Source: Phlebotomus papatasi (Eukaryota; Arthropoda; Insecta; Diptera; Psychodidae). Taken from it: a stretch of DNA of 64,000 nucleotides. Positions 24,301 through 36,041 of the stretch are shown in pieces. The DNA lies in assembly GCF_024763615.1 (NCBI RefSeq), contig NC_077224.1, forward strand, positions 62,001-126,000, read 5' to 3'. How positions within the stretch are numbered: position 1 is the first letter of the stretch; each line of letters starts with the position of its first letter. A program made the position numbers and the translations under genes. Under the pieces are notes generated by a model, which was not told where the DNA came from, made no database searches, and was given only the letters and a program-made list of their open reading frames with translations.

Positions 24301-27300
24301 AAGACAAGAAAGGTGACTCAGGGAAGAGAAAATGATGGCAAAAGTGAAACATACCTTGGCCTCATTGGAAACTGTGGGTTTGTTCGAGAATTGAACTTCA
24401 GTCGCCTTCAGGATGGTATTCTCCTCGAGAATGGTCGCTTGAGACTGATTGTGCCCAAATGGCTTTTTGCCATACAAACACTGATAGAATATCACACCAA
24501 CACTCCACACATCGACTTTGGATGATATTTTCGGTGGATTTTTACCAACTACAAAACACTCTGGAGGCAAGTACCTAAAAGAAGAAATTTATTTTACAAT
24601 ATTTTTTTTTAATTTTGAATCTCTCTGATGGATAAAGTGATTTTCTTGCTTGTTCCTTACCAATACGTTCCTGCTCCCTGTGACGTTAAATCCATGCCAT
24701 GGTCAGGATTGTAGTTTTCCTCATCCATAACCTTAGACAGTCCAAAATCTGTGATTTTAATCTCTCCACAAACATTCCCTTCCGTCAGGAGGATATTTCC
24801 TGGCTTCAAGTCATAATGGATGACTGGTGGTTTGATTTCATTTAGGTACTTCAACGCTGAAACAACCTACGAAATCGCAAGCACAAAATTTTTTTTTTGT
24901 TTTAGGATTTGATCCTGGAATCTCTCTAAAAAGATTTTTCTGCTCGAACTCGGAGAAAACCAATAAATTATAATCTGATTTTTTCGAATTTGTCATTGAA
25001 GTGGAGTTGAAACGGTAAGAGATATCAACTTCCAGTGTTCGGTCAAAAAACCATGCTTATTTATTTCGAAAATGATTTCCACGATTATTTCTTTTATTTT
25101 CGAATATGTTTAGGAGATAGCCCAGGTGAATATTACGTTCATGACCGAAAAAAATTTCGATATCGAATTTTCGAAGGTCAAACTTGAACCACTCTGGAGG
25201 GCTTATTTTTTAAGTGATTTTCTTTTGTTTTTGTTTTTTTTTTGTTTTTTGAAAAGGCTTTGAAATTTCCAACTCGGCTGTATCGCTCCTAATCGTAATG
25301 AATCGGTAAAGTACACGTATTTCGTCTATCTTTCTTTAATATTTTAATTTTTATTTGTCCGAAAGTTTCTTCCCGGGCTAGAAATCAAACGATAAGAGAT
25401 ATCGACTTTCGTTCTTCGGTTACTCCCCCCCCCCTCCATACCATAAGGCAATATTATATTGATGCTATTTTGTCTTTTATCCCCTAACCCCCTTCCTACA
25501 CTTCCGAAGACATGTTTTTTGCTTTATTTCGAAAACAGCTCTTACGATTTTCAGATATGTTTTGTAAGTAACCCACGCGAATATTTCGTCCATGTGTACG
25601 TATGACCAAAAAAAAATTCGAAAGTTAAATTTTTAAGAACTCCGAAAGGACCATTTTTTAACCGATTTGCTTAAATTTGGGGTTTTAGAAAAGTCTTGAA
25701 ATTTTCAATCCAGCTGCATTGGTCCCAATCGGTAATGAATTAAGTACTCATGATCTATCTGTCTTCAATATTTTATTTTTATTCGTCCGAAAGTTTGTTA
25801 TCTGCCTACAGGTCAAACGGTAAGAGATATCGACTTTTGCTCTTTGGTGACCCCCCCCCACAAGTGAATATTATCTGCAGAGGTTTATTTCTCCTTTTCA
25901 CACCCACCCGCTCGTCTCGCACCAGTCATGTTTTTTTGTTTACTTTAAAAACGGCTCTTACGATTTTGTTTATTTTCAGATCTATAACGGAAAAAATTTC
26001 CGACATTGAATTTTCGAATGTTAAATATTTAAGCAATCCAAATTTAATAAAGTTGGATTAAAGTTTGAAGGCCAAATTCTTAAAAAAATGCAATTTATCA
26101 ACAATTATAAATTTTGATATGATTTTCTTGCAAAATTTATGAATGAGTTTAGATCGATATTCAACAGCCATCAACTCAAAAACCATGCGAAAAATATAAT
26201 TTATGAAGAACTCTATTTCGTGAGTTCGAGCACTCCGCAAAGCCAGGACACTTTGCTATCTCTCACGTATTTTTTTTTATCCAACTTACCTGCATTATGA
26301 TAGATCTCGCTTCTCTTTCCGGTATCGTCTTGTGCTGCTTCAGATAGAAGTCCAAATCGTGACCATCACAGTATTCTAGTACAGTGCAAAAGGAGTTGGC
26401 ATCTATTTCGAACACATCGTACAATTTCACAACTCGCGGATGATCCAACGCCTTGTGAATATTGTATTCTCGCAGTGCATGCCTTTTGTAGATCACAAGA
26501 AAATATTAAAAAAAAAAAAAACGATTAGCAAAAAATGTACCTTCCCCCCTTTAAAATTCCACAAATAGATTACACACAATGAAAAATGTAACTAATTCAC
26601 ATTAAATAAGACAAAAAAAAATCAATTTACTAGGGAAATATTTGTAATTTAAAAAAAACTCCAAATGACAAATGAAAATGAAGGATTTTTTTTGGTAAAA
26701 TTGGGTATGTGGCATTAAAATGATTTGAAAGATAAAAATTGTTCAAAGCTTTTACAAACATTTCCCACACGCGTGTGAGAGATCATTTTTTTGTTCAAAA
26801 ACATTTTCTTGTTCTTTTTTTTCGCATTTGCCACTTGGTGGAAGTCACTCACTTAATGTAATTAGCCTTCTTGTCTTCTTTCCAGTCTTTGTTCAGTTGG
26901 TGGACTTTGCAAGCCACATAGCGCTGCTCCTTAAGGTCAAATGCTTTATGCACCTCAGAGAAGCCACCCTTTCCGAGTAGCATTAACAGTAGATACCGAT
27001 CGTTGAGCACCGGATGATTGTTGAAGCGTGACTGAAATTTCAATTTAAAACAAAACTTATTGATAAATAAGTCAAGATTACAATAAACAATTAAATATTA
27101 CAAGAATCTTTCTAAAACACTTTCAGGAAGACTAACACAGATATGGGCCATAAGAATTTATTTATCTCCTACTTTATTAGTTCAGTTATCTTTTTAACAG
27201 AGGAAGATCAGGCAGTTTTATGCATGCCCTTTTTGAATAAGTTCAATTTTATCTAGCATCAGCGTTACATTATATTTTCAGATAGATAAGATTGAAAGAA

Positions 27301-30300
27301 AACACAAAATACGAATGCTTATTTAAAAAAAAAAAACAATCGTAAAAAATGTTACGCTACGTCGACTGTTACACCTTCGCCTACAAAAGTTAAATGATAT
27401 GATACTGCAAACTCAGGGATCTATTCTGCCGATCAAGAAAAACTCAAGAAAATCTCAACTGCCGATCAAGAGAAAAGATTTCAAGATTTTATATTCTGCG
27501 ACTTTTAATAAAATGCATAATAAATGCAAATTAAGATTTCAATTTATTAAAATACAAGCCCAGTTATAAATTTGATCGCAGAGTGGTGCCAGATGTTCTG
27601 TTTACCCTTAATATCTGCGGAAACCGATACAAAGTTTCATTTTTCAAAATCAAATGCTTCAAATACAAGATATAAAAAAATCTCGCTGTTCACAATCTCT
27701 TTTTTTCAATTTTTCAAAAAATTAGAGTTCTCGGATCAAAAAGAGCACAGAAATGATTTTGCGGAAGCAATTAATGAACTGTTCTTAAAAAACAACAATA
27801 TTGTCTTAGAATCTTAGCTCTTACGGTGCTATTCCAATGAAAAAATGAAGGGTAAGTCTTCCTCCTAGATATTTTTTTTTAGCCCTTTACTATTCTCAAG
27901 TGCTTCTACATTATCGACTTTTCTTTGTGTTTATCCCTGTCTCGACTGTTTGGTGGTTTTAGAACGCGACGAGGGCCGAGAAAAGCAATCATGATAGGAA
28001 CCAACACAAGGAACAGTCAGTCATGTAGAGATAGGGAAATTGGCCTAAAGCGAGACAGTTTGGAAAGTTGGACAAAGCAGTGTGGAATGTGAGACACCTC
28101 CTTAAAAACTTGATAATAAATCAATTAAATATTTCAATTTTCGATAAAAAGATTATTAAACCTAATTTTATGATTATTCGAGAAGTTAAAAATGCAAAAA
28201 TCGTTATTAAACAATCAAAGGGAGACTTGCAAGAAGAATTTAAAAAATGTATTGCATGCGTTATATTCATAACCTTGACATGGTAGTTGTCATTTTCTCT
28301 GTTTCTTAGGGAAGTTGCTAGGAAAATATCAAAGTGTTTTGTTTGATTTTTTGTCATATTTTGTGAAATATTGTTAAGTCCGCAGTGAAAATCAAAGGAC
28401 ACAGATCCATTTAAAAGATGAATTAAAAATATTTGTGAAATATTAATTTAAAAAGGATAGAAAAGTGATTTAATTTCGTGTTGCTTTCAAAACAAGTTTT
28501 ATGAAATCTTGGACAAGTTGATTTTGTGAATGAATTTGGTGGTTTTGTGCAGTGAAATCATGTTAACAAGAACGACAAAGATCCTTAAGTATCCGGAGAA
28601 ATAGTTGCAATAGCAGTTAGCAGCTGATAAGGAGAAAATCTCCTGGAGAAAGGCTGCAAAGATTTCCAGATTCCGAAGACAACTTTTTCTGACAGAATGT
28701 ATAGTAAATATCGCAAAAACACCTGGAGAAAGACAAATAGGAGCCTCTACAGAACTCCCAAAGCAAGTGGGAAAGGATTTGGGCGGATGGGGATTGAAAT
28801 GTCCTAAAAATTGCATCCGCTTTAAAGCTATAACTCCTGGACAACGCGAGGCGTCTGTGGCATTTACAGAACCTCTTTTTGGTTGGGCGTCCAAGAAGTT
28901 CTTGGTAATTAGCGTTCCTTAACTGTTACCCGGACATAAAAGAGGGATTAGCATAACCATCAAATGTGCAAGTATACAGAGAAAACCCTCAACATTTGAT
29001 TATCTACATATTTTGTATGATATTTTGTCATTAATATCACTATGTCCAACTTTCCAAAAGTTTTTCTCCAACTTTCCAAAATTTTGTCCATCTTTTCAAA
29101 ATGTGTTATTTTTTTAATTTCCGTGAATTTTCCGATTATTCGGTTGCAATATTTAATAACAACTGTTAAGATTCTGTTAAAATATTTGTCAAAGAATCCC
29201 ATGATACAAAAAAATGGTAAAAAATAATTATTTATTCAGTTTAAAAATGGATTTGAAATTGAATTTTTTCTTAAGTGTCTCGCTTTCCAACATTTACCCT
29301 AATAGGAATTTTTGTAAGACTCACCTGATCCTCGTTGTGAATTCGCTTTAATTCGCGAATGTGCAGATTCCGTTCACGTTCTAATTTTTCCATCTCAAGT
29401 TGAAGATCGGCATCCTCCTTTTTGAGGGCATTCTGCCGCAATTTCAGTATTTCATCACATTCATAGTACTCCTGGAGTGTATAACCACCGGAAACGGGTT
29501 CCGGTTTCACAAATGTAGCATCGCTACCATTGTGCAATGTTGACGATGATGCCGTCGAACTTCCTGAACTATTTCCCGAACTAACACCACTGCTACTGGC
29601 TGATGACGTCGATGAATTATTCCTTTTTCGCCCACTTTCAGCATTCGATGGTCTCTTCTTCGTCAACATCTTCTTTTGCCTGTCAATCTCTTCGCGTTCT
29701 GTGGAAATTTCCTCCTGCCGTCGTGCCAACTCCTGAAACGCATACCCATCCGTCCAATTCTCCTGAAACGTCGCCCCAACACGTTGCGTCACAAATTGCC
29801 CTAGCCTCAGGCGATTCTGCATGCATTTCTGACGTGCCTCCTTCTTCTCAATATTACTCTTCTCCTTCAGCAACTTCTTCACCACATCGATGCACTTGTT
29901 TATGTGCGACTTATGCTGCTCTATCACCTTCAGCTGTGCCGATATCTGACACTTGTGCTCATCGGACTGCCTTGTTAGCTCATCTATTTTGATTTTGCTC
30001 GTCTCCAAATCCGTATCCCGCTCCTGAATATCCTGCGATGACCAGTCCGTCTGTGTGGCCTTGGATACTGTGGGCGGGGGACAGGGAGCCTGTTGCGCTG
30101 GCGGTGGACACTGCGGCAGACTTTGCAACGGCGACGGCGGGACAATGGTGGAGGCGGGTGCCTGGCGCATCTTAAAGATATCCTGGACACCACCACTCAG
30201 ACTCGTTAGCGGCGGCTGCGGACTAGGTGGAAACATAGGATAACTCCCATGCTGCGGTGATGGACTTTTGGCTCCCGTATGCTGCCTGTGCGGACTACTA

Positions 30301-30701
30301 CTCGGATGTTTACTGTGAAAGTAGTCGTTGATTTTCTTACTATCCGACAATGGCAGTGTCATCCGTGGACCCTTGCTGTTCGTCACCGCTGGCGGACCAC
30401 TCGTCACACCACCATTTCCACCATTCCCACCACCCCCGACACCACCACCTCCGCCTGGACCACTTCCATTATCACATTCGGCTTTTCGCTTTCTCTTCCT
30501 CTCGGATGGTGTCCGGGGCAGCTTATCCGGCGCCACTGTCGCACCACCACCTCCACCTCCGCCACCAGACTCCAGCTCTTTGTCACTGTGAGACGATCCA
30601 GTGCTCATGTTCGAGTCCTGGTTATGTACTGTTGTCTGGCCACCTTGTTGCTGCACTATTGTCGTCTGCGGTGCCATCTGCAGTTGCGTGCCAGCGGACA
30701 T
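21140..30701 (-). CDS. Tlk: Tousled-like serine/threonine kinase (TLK), six coding exons
   Basis: Coding sequence is complement(join(21140..21388, 24355..24574, 24661..24866, 26290..26482, 26853..27031, 29325..30701)), 807 residues; every junction has GT/AG and phases agree. TLKs are nuclear S-phase kinases that phosphorylate the histone chaperone Asf1 in chromatin assembly. Seen here: a Ser/Pro/Gly-rich N-terminus with a KINDYF motif near residue 125, coiled-coil stretches at about 228-290, 322-347 and 408-456, then the kinase. Kinase residues: glycine loop GKGGFSEV (479-486), VACK lysine 501, E524, HYDLKPGN with D602, K604 and N607 (HYD for HRD, the TLK form), DFG D623, and YLPPE at 653-657. 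The tail is polyglutamine ending in SSSS. Length is near human TLK2 and shorter than fly Tlk. ATG 30701 directly follows a splice acceptor, so more N-terminal coding sequence upstream is possible. Confidence 0.95.
21794..21830. mobile_element. Left end of a possible related element in the last Tlk intron
   Basis: GGGGGAGGGTGGGGCAGTTT preceded by TA resembles the GGGGAA-TGGGGCA termini seen elsewhere. Several TGCCCCAC fragments at 22930-23160 may belong to its other end, but none gives a clean inverted terminus. Confidence 0.3.
22061..22168 (-). mobile_element. 5'-truncated non-LTR retrotransposon tail, 108 bp, with 13-bp target duplication
   Basis: The insert is bracketed by exact copies of TCGAAGTAACATA (22048-22060 and 22169-22181). 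On the minus strand it ends in a (TGAA)n tail and reads EVAEDRQAWAARLDV before a stop, like the last residues of LINE reverse-transcriptase ORFs. A short tandem-repeat tail suggests the RTE group. It lies in the last Tlk intron, in the same orientation as Tlk. Confidence 0.75.
24355..24574 (-). CDS. Tlk: Tlk exon: YLPPE motif and lower lobe (residues 652-725)
   Basis: The acceptor is CTTTTAG|GTAC and the donor is GCCAAG|GTATGT. The exon encodes YLPPECFVVGKNPPKIS, then KVDVWSVGVIFYQCLYGKKP and ILKATEVQF. The 86-bp intron before it (24575-24660) is the shortest in the gene. Confidence 0.95.
24661..24866 (-). CDS. Tlk: Tlk exon: catalytic and activation loops (residues 584-652)
   Basis: The acceptor is TTTCGTAG|GTTG and the donor is TATTG|GTAAGG, ending two bases into W652. 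The exon encodes YLNEIKPPVIHYDLKPGNIL, then ITDFGLSKVMDE and DLTSQGAGTYW, all close to human TLK1/TLK2. Confidence 0.95.
24950..26045. repeat. Tandem repeat of about 375-430 bp, 2.5 copies, in a Tlk intron
   Basis: The landmark TAAGAGATATC(A/G)ACTT recurs near 25015, 25392 and 25820, followed each time by C-rich or AT-rich stretches, CTCTTACGATTTT and AATATTT(C)GTCCATG-like blocks in the same order. A related fragment (ATATCGACTTCCCGTCTTTG) appears near 61231. Confidence 0.6.
26290..26482 (-). CDS. Tlk: Tlk exon: helix C to hinge (residues 519-583)
   Basis: The acceptor CAAAAG|GCATGC supplies the last base of K519; the donor is CAG|GTAAGT in phase 0. The exon encodes HALREYNIHKALDHPR (helix C glutamate E524), FCTVLEYCDGHDLDFYLKQH (hinge) and EREARSIIMQ. 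Confidence 0.93.
26853..27031 (-). CDS. Tlk: Tlk exon: glycine-rich loop and catalytic lysine (residues 460-519)
   Basis: The acceptor is AATTTCAG|TCACGC and the donor is TTAA|GTGAGT, leaving two bases of the K519 codon. The exon encodes SRFNNHPVLNDRYLLL, then GKGGFSEV and VACK, in the order seen in human TLKs. Confidence 0.93.
28561..28922 (+). pseudogene. Unidentified broken reading frame antisense in a Tlk intron
   Basis: From an ATG at 28560-28562 one frame reads MLTRTTKILKYPEK, has two stops three codons apart, and then stays open for about 100 codons to 28920. That stretch includes KISWRKAAKISRFRRQLF and GWGLKCPKNCIRFKAITPG. Composition is less AT-rich than its surroundings. I do not recognise the family. 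It lies between a 17-bp inverted pair (GTTTGGAAAGTTGGACA near 28059; inverse near 29040), so it may belong to a transposon. Confidence 0.25.
29325..30701 (-). CDS. Tlk: Tlk first recognised coding exon (residues 1-459)
   Basis: This exon is 459 codons with no break and carries the low-complexity N-terminus and all coiled coils. It ends ...KRIHNEDQ with donor CAG|GTGAGT. An eight-glycine run lies near residue 50 and a second glycine-rich stretch near 82-98. The start is ATG at 30701, which follows the acceptor TTCTTCTAG with no base between. The same TAG would be an in-frame stop if unspliced, so the genomic frame is closed there. The exon may start the protein or continue an unseen upstream coding exon. 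Confidence 0.92.
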
Positions 30702-31540
30702 CTAGAAGAAACATAAAGAGAAAAAAAAATGTATTAGTCATCACATCACCTATTATTTCAATTCTTGAGATTTTATCAATATGGGCTTACTCCTAAAATA
30801 CCAACAAATAGAATATGAGACTATATTGATTACACAAAAAAATTATTTCGTAAATTATTTGTAATTGTTTGTCGATTCCTACCGAGAACTTACGAAATGC
30901 TCGTAAATCGTATAACCCAATAAAAAGTTCATAAAGCTTTGTCTTTTTTCTCAAATTTTTCGTTCGTAACATGAACAATTTACGAGCAGAATGTACAAAC
31001 AAACATGTGTTCGTACTTTTTTGTTTATCTGGCTAAACTTTACAAATAACTGACAAAATTGTACAAAGTTTTTTCGGTATGTTTTGTTTACGAACGCTTA
31101 CAAACAAAGGTTTGTAAAATAACAAAAAATGCTCGTCAAAAAATAATATTACCGACAATGTTTATGAAAAAGTACAAGCTTTTACGAACAATTTTACAAA
31201 ATATATCTTTCTGCGTACGAATTCCTTATGGAAGTCTCCTATCGTATTATTAGTTAGACACTAAGTAACCCTAAGATTCAGTGTAATCTCCTAGAGAAGC
31301 TTTTGGTAAATAAAAAATATACAGTTTCAGTGGTTTCAGTCATTATTCCAACTACTCAAACGCGATTTGTTCAGTATTCCTTCTAAAAGACTTACAGTAC
31401 GGTCTATCGGATAACACGCTCTATCGTAGCTTTTGCAGCTTCGTACGGAAAATAATGTTCCAGTTTCAAGATGTTACGTACATATTACTGAATGCCACAC
31501 AAGCCGAATCAATTATGCCATTATGACAAAAAATCTCTTA

Positions 31541-31774
31541 CAGCAGACTCTCTCTCAATTGGGCATATGGGGCAAAATGTCATCCGGTTTATCGATAGAT
31601 TTGGGCGTCAAAGCCTTTGTAAATTCCGCAAAAAGCGCTCAATTATAAAGAATCACGATAAAATAGGAAGAACTATAGCAAATTTGAGCAAATTAGCTTC
31701 ATAATTACACGTGAAAATTGTCAACAAAATTTTTCGCCCGATTGAGAAAGAGCCGATTGAGCGAGAGTCTACTG
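31541..31774. mobile_element. pogo-type MITE, 234 bp, TA-flanked
   Basis: This copy of the 9778-10013 family is in the opposite orientation. Its ends are CAGCAGACTCTCTCTCAATT and GATTGAGCGAGAGTCTACTG, with TA on each side. It lies upstream of the recognised Tlk exons. Confidence 0.8.
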
Positions 31775-32289
31775 TACTTATTAGGTTCGTAATCCCACCT
31801 CACAAAATTCCTGGAAATCCTTGGATTTTCCTGTACAGGAAATGAAAAATTAATGGCTATTTCTACAAAGCTGCCCGGGTTTGCTCACGTTCGAAAAAAA
31901 ATTTACCCACCTAGGTACACCCCATTTTAACTGAAAACTAGGATACAAAATTTTAACATCAGTATTTAGATGGAACATTCATTTTAGAAGTTTTTCACAA
32001 ATGGCCAATAGTGGTTAAAAACATGACGAACAATAAAAAATATTTTTGAAGTGTCAAACAGTAAGGATATTCATATGATATATCCATAGTCAGTGATATC
32101 TAAGTAAATTTTGGATAACATTCAGTCATTTTGCAACTATGATTCATAATTTGCAACCAAATGCAGTTCACTTTTTCTTAAAAGAAGCATGTTTCTCAAG
32201 GCAAAGAGAACGAATTATTCTTTTACATGCATTGAGTGATTAAATTAAAATCGGGTAGCAGAGTCCAACATCATCTTGGCTCTTTGGGT

Positions 32290-32610
32290 TTTTGTCTCTA
32301 TAGCTACCATTCCACATTGAAATTGAGATAAAATAGAGAGAATAGAAACCGAGAGACATTTTCTATTCGCGAATTTTTGATACTCCAACAACAACAGTAG
32401 CATCGACGACAATGGCGACCAAGGCTCGGATATATAGTAAAGTTTGTGAACATTTGGAGAGAACGCAAGTCGATGTGGCGTGCGGGAGATGGGGCAACAA
32501 AAATGGGTGAGTGAGAAGAGACAAGCAAAAAGGCCCCCAAGAACACGAAAGACGATGGATGGGATGATTGTGTTTTATACGCAAATACAAACAAAATGGC
32601 GAATTACGAA
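32290..32610 (-). promoter_or_regulatory. Candidate Tlk promoter / noncoding first-exon region
   Basis: This is a locally GC-richer island about 1.6-1.9 kb upstream of the first recognised Tlk exon. On the minus strand it has a GCCATTTTG motif, then GCGTATAAAACACA (TATAAAA at about 32573-32579), then about 250 bp of mixed-composition sequence that could be 5' UTR. On the plus strand there is a 32-codon ATG frame beginning MATKARIYS with a good start context and a GTGAGT soon after, so a plus-strand exon is an alternative. Confidence 0.25.
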
Positions 32611-32846
32611 CAAGGTGAAAAACGCAACTATAAGTTTTTCTTGAGGCACAAAATATTCCCTAGATATTGAGGGATACACTACTGTATTGAATTACTTTCA
32701 GCTTTTTAATACAAGAAACATCTTTCTTTTTATTATTTTTATTCCTAAATATCAAAGGTTTTATATATTTACTCTCTTAATGGTCATTTAATTCGCAACA
32801 TGGTTCTTGGCTTCTTCTTTTAGTGAAATTCCATATGATTACCTTA

Positions 32847-33049
32847 GGGCCCAAATAGACTCAGGCTGATCCTCAAGAATATTTAGCCTATAAAAGTTGG
32901 CGGCAAAGGATTAGGTAAAGGAGTTTTATGCAAAGGACTTCTAATCGATTATCCTAAGGCCTAATTGTCTGACAGTTTAGGATAAATCTTTACTACCAAA
33001 TTTTACAGGCTAAATATTCTTGAGGATCAGCCTGAGTCAATTTGAGCCC
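32847..33049. mobile_element. GGGCCC-ended MITE, 203 bp
   Basis: The left end GGGCCCAAATAGACTCAGGC and the right end as reverse complement GGGCTCAAATTGACTCAGGC are inverted repeats extending about 50 bp (TGATCCTCAAGAATATTTAG shared exactly). The flanks are TTA and TTG. The class is tentatively PIF/Harbinger (Tourist-like). Confidence 0.75.
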
Positions 33050-35925
33050 TTGGGATCTTAAGCTTTATTCTTACTTCTTATTGAAATATTACGAATCTCT
33101 ATATATTGATTTTGTGTATTGTCATGAAATTTTAGAAATATTTTTATGTAACAAAAAAAACTTGAAATGCTAAAAATAATTTGTGGTTATGAATACCTAA
33201 GTATTGGTGTGAAAACATAACTGAAAAACATGGGGTTTCGTGTGCAAGTTTCCAAATACCAACAAAAGATACCTAATGGTCTTATTGATCAACGAAATGC
33301 TAAAAAATTATTGAGCATACTTTCCAATGAAATATTTAGAAGTTTTGACCAATCGTAAACTGCACCTCGACCTCACGTCACACTGCCATGCAACAAAACC
33401 CTCACTTTTTATTAAAATTAACCTATAATAAATTAAGACTTTATTACCAATAACACAGTGATACCAATCACAAGATAATTATCTCAAAAACTTCGGAGAT
33501 ACAGAAGCGCTAAATCTCACCACTTTATCCCAATTGAAACCATTCTCAAGCTCCAAAGTTGTGTTCAATTTTTCGTATTTGGGGATTTGATGCATGATGT
33601 GAATAAAAAAAATTGGAATATTGGCTATCTTTTTCCACAAGTGCGCGCATACATAACATCTCTCATATTAAATAAAAGGCACATATACGAAAAAAAATCA
33701 ACATCCCACTTTAACCGATATAATTCGGCCTAATACCATCCCTCTCGCACACACTATAAGTACTAACGAAAAAAAAAGAAGCTAAAGCACTGGCAAGAAG
33801 AAAAACAAGAGAAAAAAGACACGCAATATCTCTTACGACTTTATTGAAGAATTTTATTTGCCGTTTGACATAAAAGTACACGGAACTTATGTACAAAATA
33901 CACTAAAGTCTCTCAAACATATACAACATATTTTCATTCGATTCTCTCATTACAATCTTTATCCATTTCTCTCTCAGTCTCTCTTCACATTGCCACACAA
34001 ATCTCGCTCACTTTTGTGCTATCTTTTGCTCTATCTCTCATACTCAATTACACATTCTTCGTTGCATCTGATTTGTTATCTTCCATCTCTTTCACACTCT
34101 GTCACTTTCCCCTCTTTCTACACCTCCCACCCTCTTCCAACATCCAGAGTTGTATCTAGGCTTCTAGGTGAAGAGACACGGGAATCAATATATGGACCTA
34201 GGGTAATGTGATGACTCAAGGATACTCTCCCACGCACATCTCTCTCTAGATTTCTCTCTCTCTCTCTTTTGATCTGCCGTGGATAGACATCCCATCCTTC
34301 CCACATTCTTACATCCTCTCAACTCGATTTCGTCCCTAACCGTTTCTTTTTTCATGAAAATTCCACTAATTTCCCAAAAAAATACCATAGTTTTTACAAA
34401 ACCCCAAAAGGTTTAAAAATAAACCTCTCAAGAGAAAATGACAGATTTTCATTAATGGAAATATTTTCATTGATGGAAAATTAGGAGAAAATAAATCTAC
34501 GTTTAGCAATGTATATAACCTTATCAATCTGTCAATTCAGCCCTGTAAATAGAGAGAGAATTGACAAATAGAGAGAGGCAATTGACAGTCTCCCTGTAGC
34601 ATGTGCTTCCCACTCTCTGAGAAGTGCCGACTTGATGCATGCAGAGATTAAAGAAAGAAATCGTCATCAACCCATACACTTATATACTTTTGACGTTTGC
34701 TCTCACACACACACATTCACAAATATTTCAATACTCTCCCTCACTCATCCAGCAACCACGTGGGTTCGATGATGCGCGCACATCTCTCTCTCACTCTCAA
34801 AAATAGTCTATGTGCTCAGCTTTTTCCGAGATGTTGATATGTATTAAAGTCAATCTCTCCCACGAGATTATTCGTTTCTCACTCTCTTGGATCTTTACAC
34901 ATGTGTACATATATATAATGTTAATTGTGTGTCGCTCTCTTGTGGTCTGAATCTCTCGATTCGCGATGGGAAAACTCAGAAAGTTCACAATAAAATGACG
35001 TCACGTACAAAATGGCTGACAAAAATCTCTTTAATATAATCACCAATGTCGATCAAAATTGCAAATTAGTTAATTATACAATTTTTTTTTGTTCACCCAC
35101 CTACACTACGTTATATTCAAAGTATGACTGACATCTCTTTTCACGCTTTAATACGTAATAAATCAACTTAATGATAGAAAATCGTAAATAAAATACTCTA
35201 CTTGTAGACAAAATCAATTAAAATGTAGTAAAAGATTTTAAATTCCATTTGAGACAGTTTACACTGTCAATTGAGTTAAGAATGATGTAGCAAGTACAAT
35301 AATAAAAAAAACAGACTAAACAACCGCAAGTGACATATTTTTCCATCTTTTCAATCATATTTTTCACCATGATGGAGATAAAATACCACTTTTTTTCTTA
35401 CACCACAAACATCTTATCGAATAGCACAGAAAACTGAACTAAGAGAAGTTAGTGAGCAAAAGAGAGAATGTGGTGGTATAAATGACATTCGTTTGAATTT
35501 TTGTGTGCTGATGCGTGATGCCTTTAGTCAGAGAAATCTCGTTAGGAATTCCGATTTTGTCTCACAATGTTCCAACCAACCATTGAAATAACTGAACTCT
35601 CTTGTGCATTTAATGCAACTTATATTTCCTATTAACTATCAATCCATCTCATTCACACTCACTCTTTAGAGATGCACATCTTATTGCTTCTTGAACTTTT
35701 TTTCAACATCCTAAGTGTATGCCTTGTCATTACATTACGGATGCGACACAGACTTTTGAGTAATCAACATGAAACTTTGTTGTACGATCAAATCATTTAA
35801 AATTCTCTACAATAAGGAAAAAATATGATTTTTAGTCAATATACCATCATAAAATAAAATAAAAAAACATAAGTAAGTTCGAAATAAGAAGTAATCCGGA
35901 CAGAGTCAAACTTAGCGAGTGTCAT
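33050..35925. other. CT/GA-rich noncoding region upstream of Tlk
   Basis: Between about 33930 and 34960 CT-dinucleotide runs are frequent (for example 34247-34270). On the minus strand these are GAGAG motifs of the kind bound by GAGA factor in fly promoters and introns. No coding exon was recognised. Confidence 0.35.
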
Positions 35926-36041
35926 GGCCCAAAAAGACTCAGGTTGATCCTCGAGATTATTTAGCCTATAAAATTTTCAGGTACCAATTAAGAAAAGGAA
36001 ATGTATACAAAGGACCTACAATCGATGGTCCTAAGTCCTCA
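35926..36041. mobile_element. Partial GGGCCC-type MITE, interrupted
   Basis: The left half of the 32847-33049 family (GACTCAGGTTGATCCTCGAG, ATTTAGCCTATAAAA, ATCGATGGTCCTAAG) runs directly into the poly-G foldback at 36042. The right half was not found beyond it. Confidence 0.65.

Noticed and set aside
28499..28894. 131-codon minus-strand frame in a Tlk intron
   Set aside because: It is antisense to the open frame at 28610-28920 and has no recognisable motif; it would also lie inside the Tlk primary transcript.
29530..30796. Several plus- and minus-strand frames of 60-148 codons over the large Tlk exon
   Set aside because: They are shadow frames of a GC-richer coding exon; His/Pro-rich plus-strand products mirror glycine and serine codons.
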